NCBI GenBank assembly: GCA_049568075.1
Contig: CP144911.1
Length of the DNA stretch: 64,000 nucleotides
From: Gottfriedia sp049568075
Lineage (GTDB): Bacteria > Bacillota > Bacilli > Bacillales > Bacillaceae_G
Strand: one strand, 5' to 3'
Part shown: positions 53,499 through 63,494 of the stretch, in pieces
Layout: each line of letters opens with the position of its first letter
Position numbering within the stretch: the first letter of the stretch is position 1
Program-made: the position numbers and the translations under genes
The notes under the pieces: model-generated
Databases searched by the model: none
Told to the model about the DNA's origin: nothing
Seen by the model: only the letters and a program-made list of their open reading frames with translations

Positions 53499-54940
53499 CT
53501 AACTAACGGTAACTTTCCGAGTAACATTTGTTTTATTACCAGATTTATCAGTTACTGAATAAGTTAATGTGTATGTCCCTTTTTTCTTTGTATTTACAGT
53601 ACCAGTTATTTTGATAGAACTAGTCAAATTCCCATCTACATTATCTTTAGCCGTAACACCTGTTCTTGGATTGAAAGTTGTATTGACCCGAATTGATTTG
53701 CTTGTCGCACCACTAATTACAGGTTTAATATTATCGATAACAGAAATTTTCCTTGTTAATATTGTTGTGTTTCCTGACGTATCTGAAACAGAGTATGTTA
53801 ATGTATATGTTCCTTTTGCTCTTGTATTTACATCACCAGATACTTTAATAGAACTTGTTAAATTTCCGTCTACATTATCTGTCGCAGTCACTCCAGTTTT
53901 AGCATTAAAACTTGTACCAATATTAATTGATTTACTTGTTGCACCTATAATACTAGGTTTCACATTATCTACAACTGTTATTATTCTAGTTACAATTGTT
54001 TCATTGCCCGAATCATCGGCTACGACGTAAGCCAATGCGTAATTACCTTTTACCTTTGTATTCAGATCACCTACTATTTTAATTTTGTTTGTTAAATCTC
54101 CATCTACATTATCCATTGCAGAAACTCCAGTTTTAGTATCAAAACTAGTACCAATATTTATGGTTTTATTCGCTGTGCCTAAAATGATAGGTTTCACATT
54201 ATCTACAACCGTTATATTTCTTGTCACATTTATTTGATTTCCGGAATGGTCCGATACTGAGTATGTTAAGGTGTAGATACCCTTTATTTTCGTATTAACA
54301 ATACCGTTCACCTTAATTTCATTGGTTAAATCATTATCAACATTATCGTAAGCAAATATTCCATCTTTCGCATCAAAAGTACTATCAATATTGATTGATT
54401 TATTTGTAATTCCTAGAAATATTGGTTTCACACGATCAATCGTAGGTTTAATATTATCCTCTACCGTAATATTTCTTGTGAAAGTAGACTCATTCCCCGA
54501 ATGATCTGAAACTGAATAAATTAAAGTATATACACCTTCTTTTTTCGAATCTACAGTACCAGTCACTTTAATTGAATCAGTTAAATCGTTATCCACATCA
54601 TCGTATGCAAAAACACTATCTTTAGCATCGAAAGAGGACCCTAAGTCAATAGTTTTATTTGTTATACCTAAAATAATAGGTTTCACATTATCTATAACAG
54701 TTAATTTTCTTGTTTGTGTTGTTTGATTACCAGATTTATCAGTTACGGTATATGTTAAGTTAGAAATACTAGGTTTAGAATTATCGATTGTTCCAACTAC
54801 TCGTATCAAATTAGTTAGATCTCCATCTAGATTGTCAATTGAAGTAACACCTTTTAATGTATCGAAAATGTCACCTACATTAATAGTTATATCAGTTATA
54901 CCGTTTAAGATTGGTTTAGTAACATCTTTTACGACTACCT
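53499..54940 (-). repeat. Six tandem repeats of about 234 bp encoding DUF5011-like domains
   Basis: Each unit opens with DN(V/I)KP and ends near GN-x-T-x-x-TR-x-(I/V)TV. The C-terminal units are the most alike, the first and third are the most divergent; the third has a short insertion (TIDRVKPIF). Confidence 0.8.
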
Positions 54941-56729
54941 CTCTAGCTTCACTAACATTATTCGCTTCATCTGTTGAGGTAATCTTTAATTTAGTCCCAG
55001 CTTTTTGTAGATTAATTGCTACTGAATATTCACCATTTTCTTTTGTCAAACTTGTGCCTAAAACATATTCGCCTGAAATTACCTTAACAATAGATCCTGG
55101 TTCCGCTGTTCCTATTACATCCGTTGTATTATCTGTTATTTCATTCACAGAAGGGAAAATAGGTGCAGTAATATCCTTGACAGTCAATTCAAATCCTCCG
55201 CTAACATTCCCAGCCTTATCAGTTGAAGTTACTGTTATCTTTGTTCCTGCTTTAAGGGGTGTAATAGGGATTTCAAAAGAACCATTAGTCTTTGCAATAG
55301 TGGAACCTATAACCGATATCCCTGACTTCGCGGTAACAGTCGAATCCGATTCTGCTATCCCTGTTATGTTTATAGATTGATCTGTCACACCATTTACATT
55401 AGGCATATCAGGTGCGATGTCATCCTTTGTACCATATGAATAGAGATAACCATCTGTTGCGAAAGCATAAATTGTCTCTTTACTCATTGCTAATGGTGCC
55501 TCAAATCCTACATTTGGAACTGAAATAGACCAAAGCAATTCCCCTTTATTATTAAATGCTTCAATTTTATCTGCCCAGCTGTTTGCTAAATAGTACGGGT
55601 ATTCTGTATTGACATAAATGGTTCCATCAGCCCCGAGAATAGGAGATGTTTTCATTTTAACTGTTATACTCCACTTTTTAGTACCTTCAGATGAAAAGGC
55701 TGCTAAATTTTTATTATCTCCAACATAAATAGTCCCATCACTTGAGATTACTGGGGCAAATGGGCTTTTTACTTCACTACCAATTGAAGCCATCCATTTA
55801 TAGGTTCCATTTGGGTTGAAGGCAAAAATGTTTCCATAATGAGTAACCACATAAATAGTCCCGTCCTCCCCAATTGTAGGCGAAGAGAGTAATACATAAT
55901 TTAAACTATAATTCCATTTTAAATCCCCATTAGGATTTAAAGCATACAAATTGCCTCCACAACCAAAGTAAATGGTTCCATCTTTGCCAATTACAGGGGA
56001 TGATGAATCACTTGGAAACAAATGTGTAGAAAAAACCCATTTATAGGTTCCATCTGGATTTATTGCATAAAACTTTCCAGTTTTATCTAATATATATATT
56101 GTTCCATCACTACTTATTGACGGTGTAGTTGCAATTTCTCCATCTGTCAAAAAAAAGAATTTTTTTGTTCCATCTGGATTTATTGCATAAACACCATTCT
56201 TTTGTTCACTATTTGTTGCAGAGCTACCAAGGTAAATTGTCCCATCTGAACCAATTACAGGAGCTGAGTTATTATCTGATCCTACAGAAATAGACCACTC
56301 GTCATTCCCATTTTTGCTTATCGCTTTCAAAAAACCTCCGCTTTGCCCCACCCCTTGACTTCTCACATAAATTGTACCATTCGAACCAATTACAGGAGAA
56401 GATATTCCTTTACCACTATATGATGAATTCCCAACATTTGCACTCCATTTAAGTATTGGTTTATCCGATAATATTAAGCTCGATTGTCTTGTCCAATTTG
56501 TTGAAGTAGGTTGAATTGCGTTCAAGTCATATTTCCCTGTTTGATAACCTTTCCCTTGAATGAATGGTTCAGGATCAATTGTTGTACCTACTTCTTGTAA
56601 GATTGCTTGATTAATAGATTGCGTACTTTGAGCAAATGAACATGGTGTTAAAAAAGTATTTGCAAGTAGAAACGGTAATATTAAGACACTTCTTTTAATT
56701 GATTTCTTAATTTGAAACCTGTATTTCAA
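53499..56729 (-). CDS. Large secreted protein: PQQ-like beta-propeller, two Ig-like and six DUF5011-like repeats
   Basis: 1076 residues with a signal peptide (to about 34). Residues about 75-440 hold seven or eight blades with the motif SSDGTIYV plus NPDGTYKW, as in PQQ-type propellers, without the catalytic residues of a dehydrogenase. Two Ig-like domains of about 83 residues (INITGIAESDSTVTAKSG; TDVIGTAEPGSIVKVISG) follow, then six DUF5011/HYR-like repeats of about 78 residues (DNVDGNLTSSIKVSGDVNT type) to the end. No LPxTG, S-layer or wall-binding motif is seen, so attachment is unclear. A role in adhesion or surface binding is inferred. Confidence 0.85.
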   Translation of the reverse strand: MKYRFQIKKSIKRSVLILPFLLANTFLTPCSFAQSTQSINQAILQEVGTTIDPEPFIQGKGYQTGKYDLNAIQPTSTNWTRQSSLILSDKPILKWSANVGNSSYSGKGISSPVIGSNGTIYVRSQGVGQSGGFLKAISKNGNDEWSISVGSDNNSAPVIGSDGTIYLGSSATNSEQKNGVYAINPDGTKKFFFLTDGEIATTPSISSDGTIYILDKTGKFYAINPDGTYKWVFSTHLFPSDSSSPVIGKDGTIYFGCGGNLYALNPNGDLKWNYSLNYVLLSSPTIGEDGTIYVVTHYGNIFAFNPNGTYKWMASIGSEVKSPFAPVISSDGTIYVGDNKNLAAFSSEGTKKWSITVKMKTSPILGADGTIYVNTEYPYYLANSWADKIEAFNNKGELLWSISVPNVGFEAPLAMSKETIYAFATDGYLYSYGTKDDIAPDMPNVNGVTDQSINITGIAESDSTVTAKSGISVIGSTIAKTNGSFEIPITPLKAGTKITVTSTDKAGNVSGGFELTVKDITAPIFPSVNEITDNTTDVIGTAEPGSIVKVISGEYVLGTSLTKENGEYSVAINLQKAGTKLKITSTDEANNVSEAREVVVKDVTKPILNGITDITINVGDIFDTLKGVTSIDNLDGDLTNLIRVVGTIDNSKPSISNLTYTVTDKSGNQTTQTRKLTVIDNVKPIILGITNKTIDLGSSFDAKDSVFAYDDVDNDLTDSIKVTGTVDSKKEGVYTLIYSVSDHSGNESTFTRNITVEDNIKPTIDRVKPIFLGITNKSINIDSTFDAKDGIFAYDNVDNDLTNEIKVNGIVNTKIKGIYTLTYSVSDHSGNQINVTRNITVVDNVKPIILGTANKTINIGTSFDTKTGVSAMDNVDGDLTNKIKIVGDLNTKVKGNYALAYVVADDSGNETIVTRIITVVDNVKPSIIGATSKSINIGTSFNAKTGVTATDNVDGNLTSSIKVSGDVNTRAKGTYTLTYSVSDTSGNTTILTRKISVIDNIKPVISGATSKSIRVNTTFNPRTGVTAKDNVDGNLTSSIKITGTVNTKKKGTYTLTYSVTDKSGNKTNVTRKVTVS

Positions 56730-56868
56730 TGGATAGCCCCCTCTTTATTTTTTAATTATATTTTAACATCCAAGTATTTCATTTGTATTTAGTGTTTATA
56801 GTGGAAATATAAGGTACAAAATAATTCTTGCAGGATTTATATAGTTTAGTTAGATAAATTAAAAAAAT

Positions 56869-56904
56869 ATAAAGGGCAATCATTCCATAAATGATTGCCC
56901 TTTA
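56869..56904. terminator. Terminator
   Basis: A 16-bp perfect stem (ATAAAGGGCAATCATT and complement), directly after the NTP pyrophosphatase-like gene on the minus strand. Confidence 0.9.
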
Positions 56905-56924
56905 TATTTTTCTAGTTAGATTAA

Positions 56925-57257
56925 TCAGTTATTCTCAACAACATGTTTCAATAAAATTCTTTCTTTAAACCCACCACGATCTTCCTTCTTTTGAAGTCGA
57001 ACTTTTTCAATTTCCTCAATAGTAATACCTTTCGTTTCAGCTAAAGCATAAAGTACTTCCAAAATATCAGCGATTTCCCCAACAGTTTCTTCAGTTGATG
57101 CACTATAAAACTCTTCAAGTTCTTCATTTAACTTCTCATTTAATTTTTCTATGTATTCTTTTTCACCTAGGACTTCCGTCTCATATGTACTTCCTGATTT
57201 GGTAATAACTGCTGGAATTTTATCTCTTACTAATTTGTTATAATATTTTATAGTCAT
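56925..57257 (-). CDS. House-cleaning NTP pyrophosphatase-like protein (MazG-like)
   Basis: 110 residues, all helical. The start IKYYNKLVRDKIPAVI and the EExx(12)EIAD pattern (EELEEFYSASTEETVGEIAD) with ExxD metal ligands match the small phosphoribosyl-ATP pyrophosphatase-like family, which hydrolyses non-canonical NTPs. A GGAGAG site precedes the ATG. It stands just left of the nuclease-helicase block; a link is not shown. Confidence 0.85.
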   Translation of the reverse strand: MTIKYYNKLVRDKIPAVITKSGSTYETEVLGEKEYIEKLNEKLNEELEEFYSASTEETVGEIADILEVLYALAETKGITIEEIEKVRLQKKEDRGGFKERILLKHVVENN

Positions 57258-57436
57258 AAAGTACTCTCCTTTTCCAACTAATTAGTATTATTTATTTAAT
57301 TGTAGATTATACTACTTCATCTCGTAAAGGAGTTTATTTTTTGAATTTTAATTAAAAAGTTAATAGAAATAATTTTTGCAATATTAAAATTTACTAACAA
57401 TAAGAATCTTACAATTTCTTGAGAGGAAGTTTGAAT

Positions 57437-58489
57437 TTGGTTCAATTTTTAAAAGATGATATTACTGAAGAAAGTCAATTTAGAGCAGTTTTTTTATTTG
57501 GGAGAAATGTTGCAACATATAAATTCGCTTTAGCTAAATCATTATTACAACTTAGCAAAAAAGAAAAAGCTTTTATATCGTTAGAGGATCTTTCACCAAT
57601 TTATGTGAAGCATATGTTAGAACATGTTCGAAGTGGAAAAAGGCAAATAACAAGCTCAAGCTCAAAATTTATACAAGCATGTCAGCTTTATGAATCAGAT
57701 CAAATTACATGGGAACAGTTGCTAATTGTAACAGAAAAATTAGGCTTCAACAATGTCCTAGATGCATTCCATAACATTCCAACCGGAAATCTTGAAACAT
57801 CTTTCTTCGAGAAAGTTGTGCAAGGTAATAAACTGGGTATAGTCCTTACAGATGATCTCTTTAAATTGGGTGAAAGTATGGAACACGATAATATGTATGA
57901 AGAGATTGAAGGAAGATGGAATTTGGTTGAGACTTCATGGAATGAAAGAAATACTTTTTTAGAAGTAAAATTTGATCTTGATAATGAAGAATTTTTCAAT
58001 ATTCGCCCTGTTACCGCACAAGGATATATGAATTCTCACAATAGAATTTCACTAACTCCTGTGAGAAAGTCTCTAAATGGATATCAAAAAGGAAAATGCT
58101 TTTACTGTTTTAAATCCATCTCTATTGATAGTAATAAAACAAATACTTGTGATATAGACCATTTTATTCCGTTAAGTATTCAATATAATTCAAATTCAGA
58201 TCTTGATCTAAATGGTGTATGGAACTTAGTCTTAGCTTGTCAAGATTGTAATAGGGGCGAAGTGAATGGCAAATTTGCACGACTTCCTAATAAAGACTTT
58301 TTATTAAGATTGCATAAAAGAAATGAATACTTGATCGATAGTAGTCATCCTTTAAAGGAAACTTTGATAATGAGAACAGGTTCTACTTCATCTTCTAGGT
58401 GGAAATTTTTAGATACTATGTTTAGTTATGCTTTTGAAATTAAAGTGCCGGATTGGGCACCTAGAGAAATTTATGGTGCAACTTTTTGA
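57437..58489 (+). CDS. HNH endonuclease domain protein
   Basis: About 350 residues. The HNH motif is in the C-terminal half: CFYC (Cys 227/230, counted from the TTG at 57419), DIDHFIPLSIQ with the catalytic His 248, a conserved Asn in VWNLVLACQDCN (Cys 274/277), so the metal-bound beta-beta-alpha fold is complete. The N-terminal 220 residues are unassigned and include a helical, Lys-rich part. Two TTG starts are possible: 57437 (GAGAGG 10 bases upstream) and 57419. It converges on the sigma-like gene and is part of a probable defence block with the helicase. Confidence 0.82.
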   Translation: MVQFLKDDITEESQFRAVFLFGRNVATYKFALAKSLLQLSKKEKAFISLEDLSPIYVKHMLEHVRSGKRQITSSSSKFIQACQLYESDQITWEQLLIVTEKLGFNNVLDAFHNIPTGNLETSFFEKVVQGNKLGIVLTDDLFKLGESMEHDNMYEEIEGRWNLVETSWNERNTFLEVKFDLDNEEFFNIRPVTAQGYMNSHNRISLTPVRKSLNGYQKGKCFYCFKSISIDSNKTNTCDIDHFIPLSIQYNSNSDLDLNGVWNLVLACQDCNRGEVNGKFARLPNKDFLLRLHKRNEYLIDSSHPLKETLIMRTGSTSSSRWKFLDTMFSYAFEIKVPDWAPREIYGATF

Positions 58490-58560
58490 AATTTTATAAC
58501 TTAATTTCATCTTTATCCAATAATAATTGTTTTAAGAAAAAAGAAGAAAGATTAAATAAA

Positions 58561-58589
58561 AAAAGGTGGATTTAATGATCCACCTTTTT
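58561..58589. terminator. Bidirectional terminator
   Basis: A stem AAAAGGTGGAT / ATCCACCTTTT between the HNH gene and the converging sigma-like gene. Confidence 0.92.
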
Positions 58590-58614
58590 GATTATATTTA
58601 GTTAAAGAATCGTA

Positions 58615-59796
58615 TTAAATTAGCACCATAAAATCCATCTCTCTGTTACGTAATATTTTTCTTAATTTTAATAAAGCTTTAGCTTCAATTTGTCTAATCC
58701 TTTCTCTTGTTACTTTATAAATTTCTCCTATTTCCTCTAGTGTTTTTTTTTCGCCATACCAACCAAATCTATGCTTTAATACTTCCCGTTCCTTTACTTT
58801 AAGTTGTTCCATGCATTCATCGAGTACAATTCTTAAATTCTTTTTTATAACCATTTCTTCCGGATTTAAATACATTTCATTTTCAAATTTAGTATCATTC
58901 ATAGAATCATATTCAATAAAATTTATTAGTGTAGAGTCTTCATCGTCTTCAGAAACTATACTATCCAAGGACACAAGGTGAAGATACATATAATCGACTT
59001 TTTTAATTTCATTGTATTTCTCTAATGTCATATTTAACTGATTTGATACCCAATTAGAATCAATTTTATTAAAATTAAACATTGATTCACTTTCTACTTT
59101 TAATACCTTTTTTACAGATTCATACATATGAACTGGTACACGAATCGTATATCCTTTATCAACTATTGCTCGTGTAATAGCTTGACGAATCCACCAAGTT
59201 GCATAAGTAGAAAATTGATAGCCAAGCGAAATATCAAATTTATCAATCGCCTTCATCAATCCCATAGAACCTTCATTTACCAAGTCGTCAAAGTCTAAAC
59301 TTTTCCCAGAATTCTTTAAATATCTTCCTGCAATTTTTTCAACTAATCCTCTATTATTGGAGATTAATTCATTTAGTATATCTACATTTTTTTCTTTTTG
59401 ATATTGTTTAATGATCCAATCATTGTCTGTAAAATTACTTAATTCTATAGCCTTTTTATTTATTCGATCCTTATTTTTATTAATAAATACATTTGGATCA
59501 AAATCCTCATCTTCATCATCATCTTTATCTTCATCTAAAAAACTATCAATCGTAGTTTGTAGTGCTGTAAAATGAGGAGAACTTTCTTTAATCCGTTTAT
59601 TTTCATTTTCAAGCTTTAAGTTAAGTTGTATATTATAACCTTTCTCTTTAAAATAGTCCTCAATTAATTTTATTGGAACTTCATAGTTGAAACGATTTAT
59701 GAGCTCAGCTTTTACACTATCCAAGCAAATAGTTTCATCCTTTTTAAAATTTGAAAGATATTCTATTAACTCATCCTTAGTAAAGCGCTTACTCAT
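58615..59796 (-). CDS. Sigma-70 family RNA polymerase sigma factor (atypical)
   Basis: About 393 residues. Region 2 is clear (DFDDLVNEGSMGLMKAIDKF, then YQFSTYATWWIRQAITRAI), region 3 follows, and region 4 ends the protein (EREVLKHRFGWYGEKKTLEE, then VTRERIRQIEAKALLKLRKI). The N-terminal 110 residues are unlike housekeeping sigma factors and include an acidic run (DEDKDDDEDEDFD). It differs from B. subtilis SigA in this N-terminus and is divergent from the RecQ-like helicase gene across 84 bases, so it probably drives that gene or the block. ATG at 59796 has GGAAGTGA upstream. Confidence 0.85.
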   Translation of the reverse strand: MSKRFTKDELIEYLSNFKKDETICLDSVKAELINRFNYEVPIKLIEDYFKEKGYNIQLNLKLENENKRIKESSPHFTALQTTIDSFLDEDKDDDEDEDFDPNVFINKNKDRINKKAIELSNFTDNDWIIKQYQKEKNVDILNELISNNRGLVEKIAGRYLKNSGKSLDFDDLVNEGSMGLMKAIDKFDISLGYQFSTYATWWIRQAITRAIVDKGYTIRVPVHMYESVKKVLKVESESMFNFNKIDSNWVSNQLNMTLEKYNEIKKVDYMYLHLVSLDSIVSEDDEDSTLINFIEYDSMNDTKFENEMYLNPEEMVIKKNLRIVLDECMEQLKVKEREVLKHRFGWYGEKKTLEEIGEIYKVTRERIRQIEAKALLKLRKILRNREMDFMVLI

Positions 59797-59880
59797 AACT
59801 TCACTTCCCATTGATCATAATGTAATTATATTTTAATATTAAATTAACAGTTTGGAAACAAAAAGGAGGTATTTGTTAGA

Positions 59881-62800
59881 ATGTTCCAAAACATTTCAGA
59901 AAGATTAACATCTATAACTGAGATCCTAGTTGAAACAAATAAGACCCTAATTGTATTAAAAGGTTTTTCTACAGACTCACTAAAAAATATTGAACTACCA
60001 AAGCTTTTTGATGAAGATTTAGATCTAAATCTTATATATTTGGATAAAAACAAACAAAATTTAATGATAGCAGCAGTTCAAAAACTGAGTAATCCAAATA
60101 GAATTTTTTGGTGCACTTATGAAGAGTTTCTTACGGTTTCAAGAGCAGCAATTGAGAACTTCTATAATATCAAGATATTTTATAATAACCTTTACTTTAA
60201 TCATTTTCCCTTATGTTATAAAATAGAAAACCTTCCAGAGATATATGACAGATATTTTGAAAATTTAGAAGATAATTATACTATTCCAGAGGAAGTTGAA
60301 ATCATTTCAAAATACTATGGAGATATAATTAAATTAAAGAATGGTAGTTATTATATTTCTTTTTCTGGAAAAGAAGATGATGAAATTAGATTTTATGAAA
60401 ATAAAAGCCTATTATCTGACTTTGCAGTTACTACTAGTAATGAATCTTTTGTTGAATTATCTGAAGATGAAGAAGAATTTTTATTAATAATTGAAAATTT
60501 AAAGAACGAAATAAAAATTAATAAAGAACTACTAATTTCTTGGAAAGGTGACTTACGACAATATTCACATAACTATTTAGAAAGACTCTTTGTACTTGAA
60601 ACATTGATACCTACATTAAAGATTAGAAGGGTAAATCAAATTATTGAAAGTTCATATATTAAAAATGAAGTTGAATATAAGGAAATTCTTAAGAAATATT
60701 GGAGTTATCCAAGTTTTAGAGCATTAAAAATGTATAAAAATGTTGATGATTTTGATAATCCTAAAGAAATTAACTTGATTCCACAATCACAAATTATTAA
60801 TGACCTTGTAGAGCAAGCCGAATTTGCTACATCAGGAAAAGAATTTAGAGATATATTTGTTACTTCCTCAACTGGTGCCGGTAAATCAATTATGTTCCAA
60901 GTTCCAGCTGTTTTTCTAGCAGAAAAAAAGAATCTGCTTACAATAGTTATTTCTCCATTAATAGGTCTTATGAAAGACCAAGTGTATAGCCTTCAAGATA
61001 AAAATATAAACTTTTCTGCGACTATTAATTCAGAAGTTTCACCCGTTGAAAAAATAAATATAGTAAACAGAATTCAAAATGGAGAGATTTCCATTCTTTA
61101 TATTTCTCCAGAAACTTTATTAAGTAGATCAGATATAAAAATGCTTATTGGGGAAAGAAAAGTTGGATTGTTTGTAATAGATGAAGCTCATATAGTTACT
61201 ACATGGGGTAAAGCGTTTCGTTCTGATTACTGGTATTTAGGTAATTATTTACAAAAACTTAGAAAAGAAATGAAATTTCCAATCGCTACTTTTACTGCAA
61301 CAGCTATATATGGTGGAATCGAAGATATGTATACGGAAACACGCGATAGTTTATATTTAGTAAATCCAATAAACTATTTTGGATATGTTAAGAGAGACGA
61401 TTTAAGTGTATCTCTAAAGAAAATAAAATCAGACCATATAAGTAGAGATAGAGAATATCTATCAACTAAATACGAGCTTTTACATGAGAGATTAAAAAGA
61501 GCATACAAAAAACAAAAGAAAGTACTTGTTTATTTTCCTTTTGTGAAGTTTATAAGAGAATTTTATAATTACTTAGAAATAAATGCCGACGATTCACTTC
61601 TAAATTCTACTTCGCAGTACTACGGAACAATGAAAAAAGATGAGAAAAATGATAGCTTTCATAGATATAAAAATGGAGAATCTCTTATTATGTTAGCTAC
61701 AAAAGCTTTTGGAATGGGAATTGATATACCAAATATTAATAATGTTATTCACTTTGCACCAACAGGAAATGTATGTGATTATATCCAAGAAATAGGGCGT
61801 GCTGCAAGAGATGAAAAAATTCTAGGTAAAGCGTATTTCGATTTTATGACTAAAGATTTTAATCACGTTAAACGTTTACATGGAATAAGTACAATTAAAA
61901 AAACACAACTAATCCAAGTAATGGACAAGATCTTGTCCATTTACTCTAAAGAAAAAAATAAGAAGTTTGCACGTAATCTATTAGTAAATTCTGAAGACTT
62001 CCGTTATATATTTGATAGAGGTACCAAAACGGACTTTGAAAATGATGAGCTAGATAATAAGTTAAAAACCGCTTTATTAATAATTGAGAAAGATTTTATT
62101 AATAAGCTAGGGTACTCCCCAATCGTTGCTAGACCTAGAAGTGTATTCTCAACTGAATATGTTATGGTAAAAAGTGAAATAGAAAATGAATTTGTACAAA
62201 CCTATTATCGCTATCTAAAAAAAGTGAAATCTATTAAAAATAATTATTACTATGGAGGAATTTATAAATTTGATTTAAAAATGCTTTGGGAGGAAAAATT
62301 TAAAGAAATTTCATTCCCCCAATTTAAGTACCACTTTCATATGAAAGAAGATACCTTAAATTTAAAGTACATTGAGTTCATCGAGTCAGTATTTCTATTA
62401 GATATTGATATTCAAAATAATAATGAATACACAGTTTTAAATAAAATAACCAGTTTTACAGATAAAATTCAAAAAATTATGAGCAAATTCGTCCGTTCGG
62501 AGAAATTTATTACCACTGCTCAATTCGTAAGTGAAATTGAGAAAGCATTTAATAAATCAAAATATCAAGCTGAATCACTAGCTAACCAAATTATCCAAAG
62601 TATTATAAGTTACCAAGAGACTTTGAAAAAAACTAGAACACAACGAGTCAATATCATAACTATTCGTGAGCAAGGTCAAGAAATAAAGTTTAAATTATTC
62701 CCAAGTGCAAACGACTTTGTACTATTTATTAAGGTACATGCTGAGAAATTATTTAAGTTATCTGATAACAATCAAGCTACGGGGAAATACGAGATATATT

Positions 62801-63135
62801 TAACGAAATCCAATAAACTTGAAGTAGAAAAAACATTTATAGTACTAGGCTTGTTAGAATTATTAGATATACTTTTATACGAAGTAAAAGGAGGAGACAA
62901 TCCAGAAATTTTTATTCGTGTCAACTCTAAATTACAAATAGAAAAAGCAATAAAAAGTGCGGAAAAATACAGTAATTTAATACTAAATAATGTTTATAAG
63001 CGTCATCAAATCTCAGTTGCTATGCTTACCTACCTATTTGAGAAAGAAGTTGAAACTAGCGAATTTTGGGATTATATTGAAGATTATTTTTTAGGAAAAA
63101 TACCCAACGAAGTTAACGAAAAAATAGAATTTTAA
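59881..63135 (+). CDS. RecQ-like DEAH helicase with large N- and C-terminal extensions
   Basis: 1084 residues. An unassigned N-terminal region (about 1-300) precedes a superfamily 2 helicase core: Walker A SSTGAGKS at 329-336, ISPLIGLMKDQ at 357, DEAH at 434-437, TFTATA at 470, TKAFGMGIDIPNINNVIHF at 607 and QEIGRAARDE at 636-645. The ISPLIGLMKDQV and GMGIDIPN wording and motif VI are of RecQ type. The C-terminal 420 residues are helical and lack the RecQ zinc and HRDC domains. AGGAGG lies 11 bases before the ATG. With HNH, sigma-like and DUF262-type genes beside it, a role in phage defence is likely but unproven. Confidence 0.88.
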   Translation: MFQNISERLTSITEILVETNKTLIVLKGFSTDSLKNIELPKLFDEDLDLNLIYLDKNKQNLMIAAVQKLSNPNRIFWCTYEEFLTVSRAAIENFYNIKIFYNNLYFNHFPLCYKIENLPEIYDRYFENLEDNYTIPEEVEIISKYYGDIIKLKNGSYYISFSGKEDDEIRFYENKSLLSDFAVTTSNESFVELSEDEEEFLLIIENLKNEIKINKELLISWKGDLRQYSHNYLERLFVLETLIPTLKIRRVNQIIESSYIKNEVEYKEILKKYWSYPSFRALKMYKNVDDFDNPKEINLIPQSQIINDLVEQAEFATSGKEFRDIFVTSSTGAGKSIMFQVPAVFLAEKKNLLTIVISPLIGLMKDQVYSLQDKNINFSATINSEVSPVEKINIVNRIQNGEISILYISPETLLSRSDIKMLIGERKVGLFVIDEAHIVTTWGKAFRSDYWYLGNYLQKLRKEMKFPIATFTATAIYGGIEDMYTETRDSLYLVNPINYFGYVKRDDLSVSLKKIKSDHISRDREYLSTKYELLHERLKRAYKKQKKVLVYFPFVKFIREFYNYLEINADDSLLNSTSQYYGTMKKDEKNDSFHRYKNGESLIMLATKAFGMGIDIPNINNVIHFAPTGNVCDYIQEIGRAARDEKILGKAYFDFMTKDFNHVKRLHGISTIKKTQLIQVMDKILSIYSKEKNKKFARNLLVNSEDFRYIFDRGTKTDFENDELDNKLKTALLIIEKDFINKLGYSPIVARPRSVFSTEYVMVKSEIENEFVQTYYRYLKKVKSIKNNYYYGGIYKFDLKMLWEEKFKEISFPQFKYHFHMKEDTLNLKYIEFIESVFLLDIDIQNNNEYTVLNKITSFTDKIQKIMSKFVRSEKFITTAQFVSEIEKAFNKSKYQAESLANQIIQSIISYQETLKKTRTQRVNIITIREQGQEIKFKLFPSANDFVLFIKVHAEKLFKLSDNNQATGKYEIYLTKSNKLEVEKTFIVLGLLELLDILLYEVKGGDNPEIFIRVNSKLQIEKAIKSAEKYSNLILNNVYKRHQISVAMLTYLFEKEVETSEFWDYIEDYFLGKIPNEVNEKIEF

Positions 63136-63136
63136 C

Positions 63137-63235
63137 TTACAAAGAAGCATTAACCTTTATTTCATTCACATTTTTTAAATTTTCTATTAAATTTACTAAT
63201 AAAGTATATCTACTATGGATTGTAAATTCAGACAT
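63137..63235 (-). CDS. Possible 32-residue ORF beside the helicase
   Basis: ATG follows GGGGTG by 5 bases and encodes MSEFTIHSRYTLLVNLIENL, then KNVNEIKVNASL and TAA; the stop is 2 bases from that of the converging helicase. The ribosome site lies in the 3' arm of the hairpin at 63243-63278, so translation would depend on its opening. Length alone gives weak support. Confidence 0.25.
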   Translation of the reverse strand: MSEFTIHSRYTLLVNLIENLKNVNEIKVNASL

Positions 63236-63242
63236 AAAAACA

Positions 63243-63278
63243 CCCCGTAAATGTAAGTCGATTCTAACATTTATGGGG
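63243..63278. terminator. Hairpin, probable bidirectional terminator
   Basis: A stem CCCCGTAAATGT / ACATTTATGGGG (one G-U) with A/T tails on both sides (GTGTTTTTATG on the minus strand). Confidence 0.7.
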
Positions 63279-63494
63279 CTGTTTAGTTTTTATACCGATC
63301 CATTAGTGTATTGGCAATTTGATTAGTATTCAAAATTGTTGCTTAACTCTTAAAGAATCCGTTTCTCTAGTTATATCTTCTTAAACTGCTATATACAAAA
63401 GAAACACTGAAACCATGTTAATATATAATTAAAGTAATGAAATGAAAGCTGAAAGTAAATTCCCCCAAATATCTCTCCATCATTTTACTAGAAA

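Larger units (their letters stand above)
63136..63494. other. Intergenic region between helicase and DUF262-type genes
   Basis: 359 bases with a strong hairpin at 63243-63278 and a possible 32-residue minus-strand ORF. The rest is AT-rich with no recognised feature. Confidence 0.4.
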
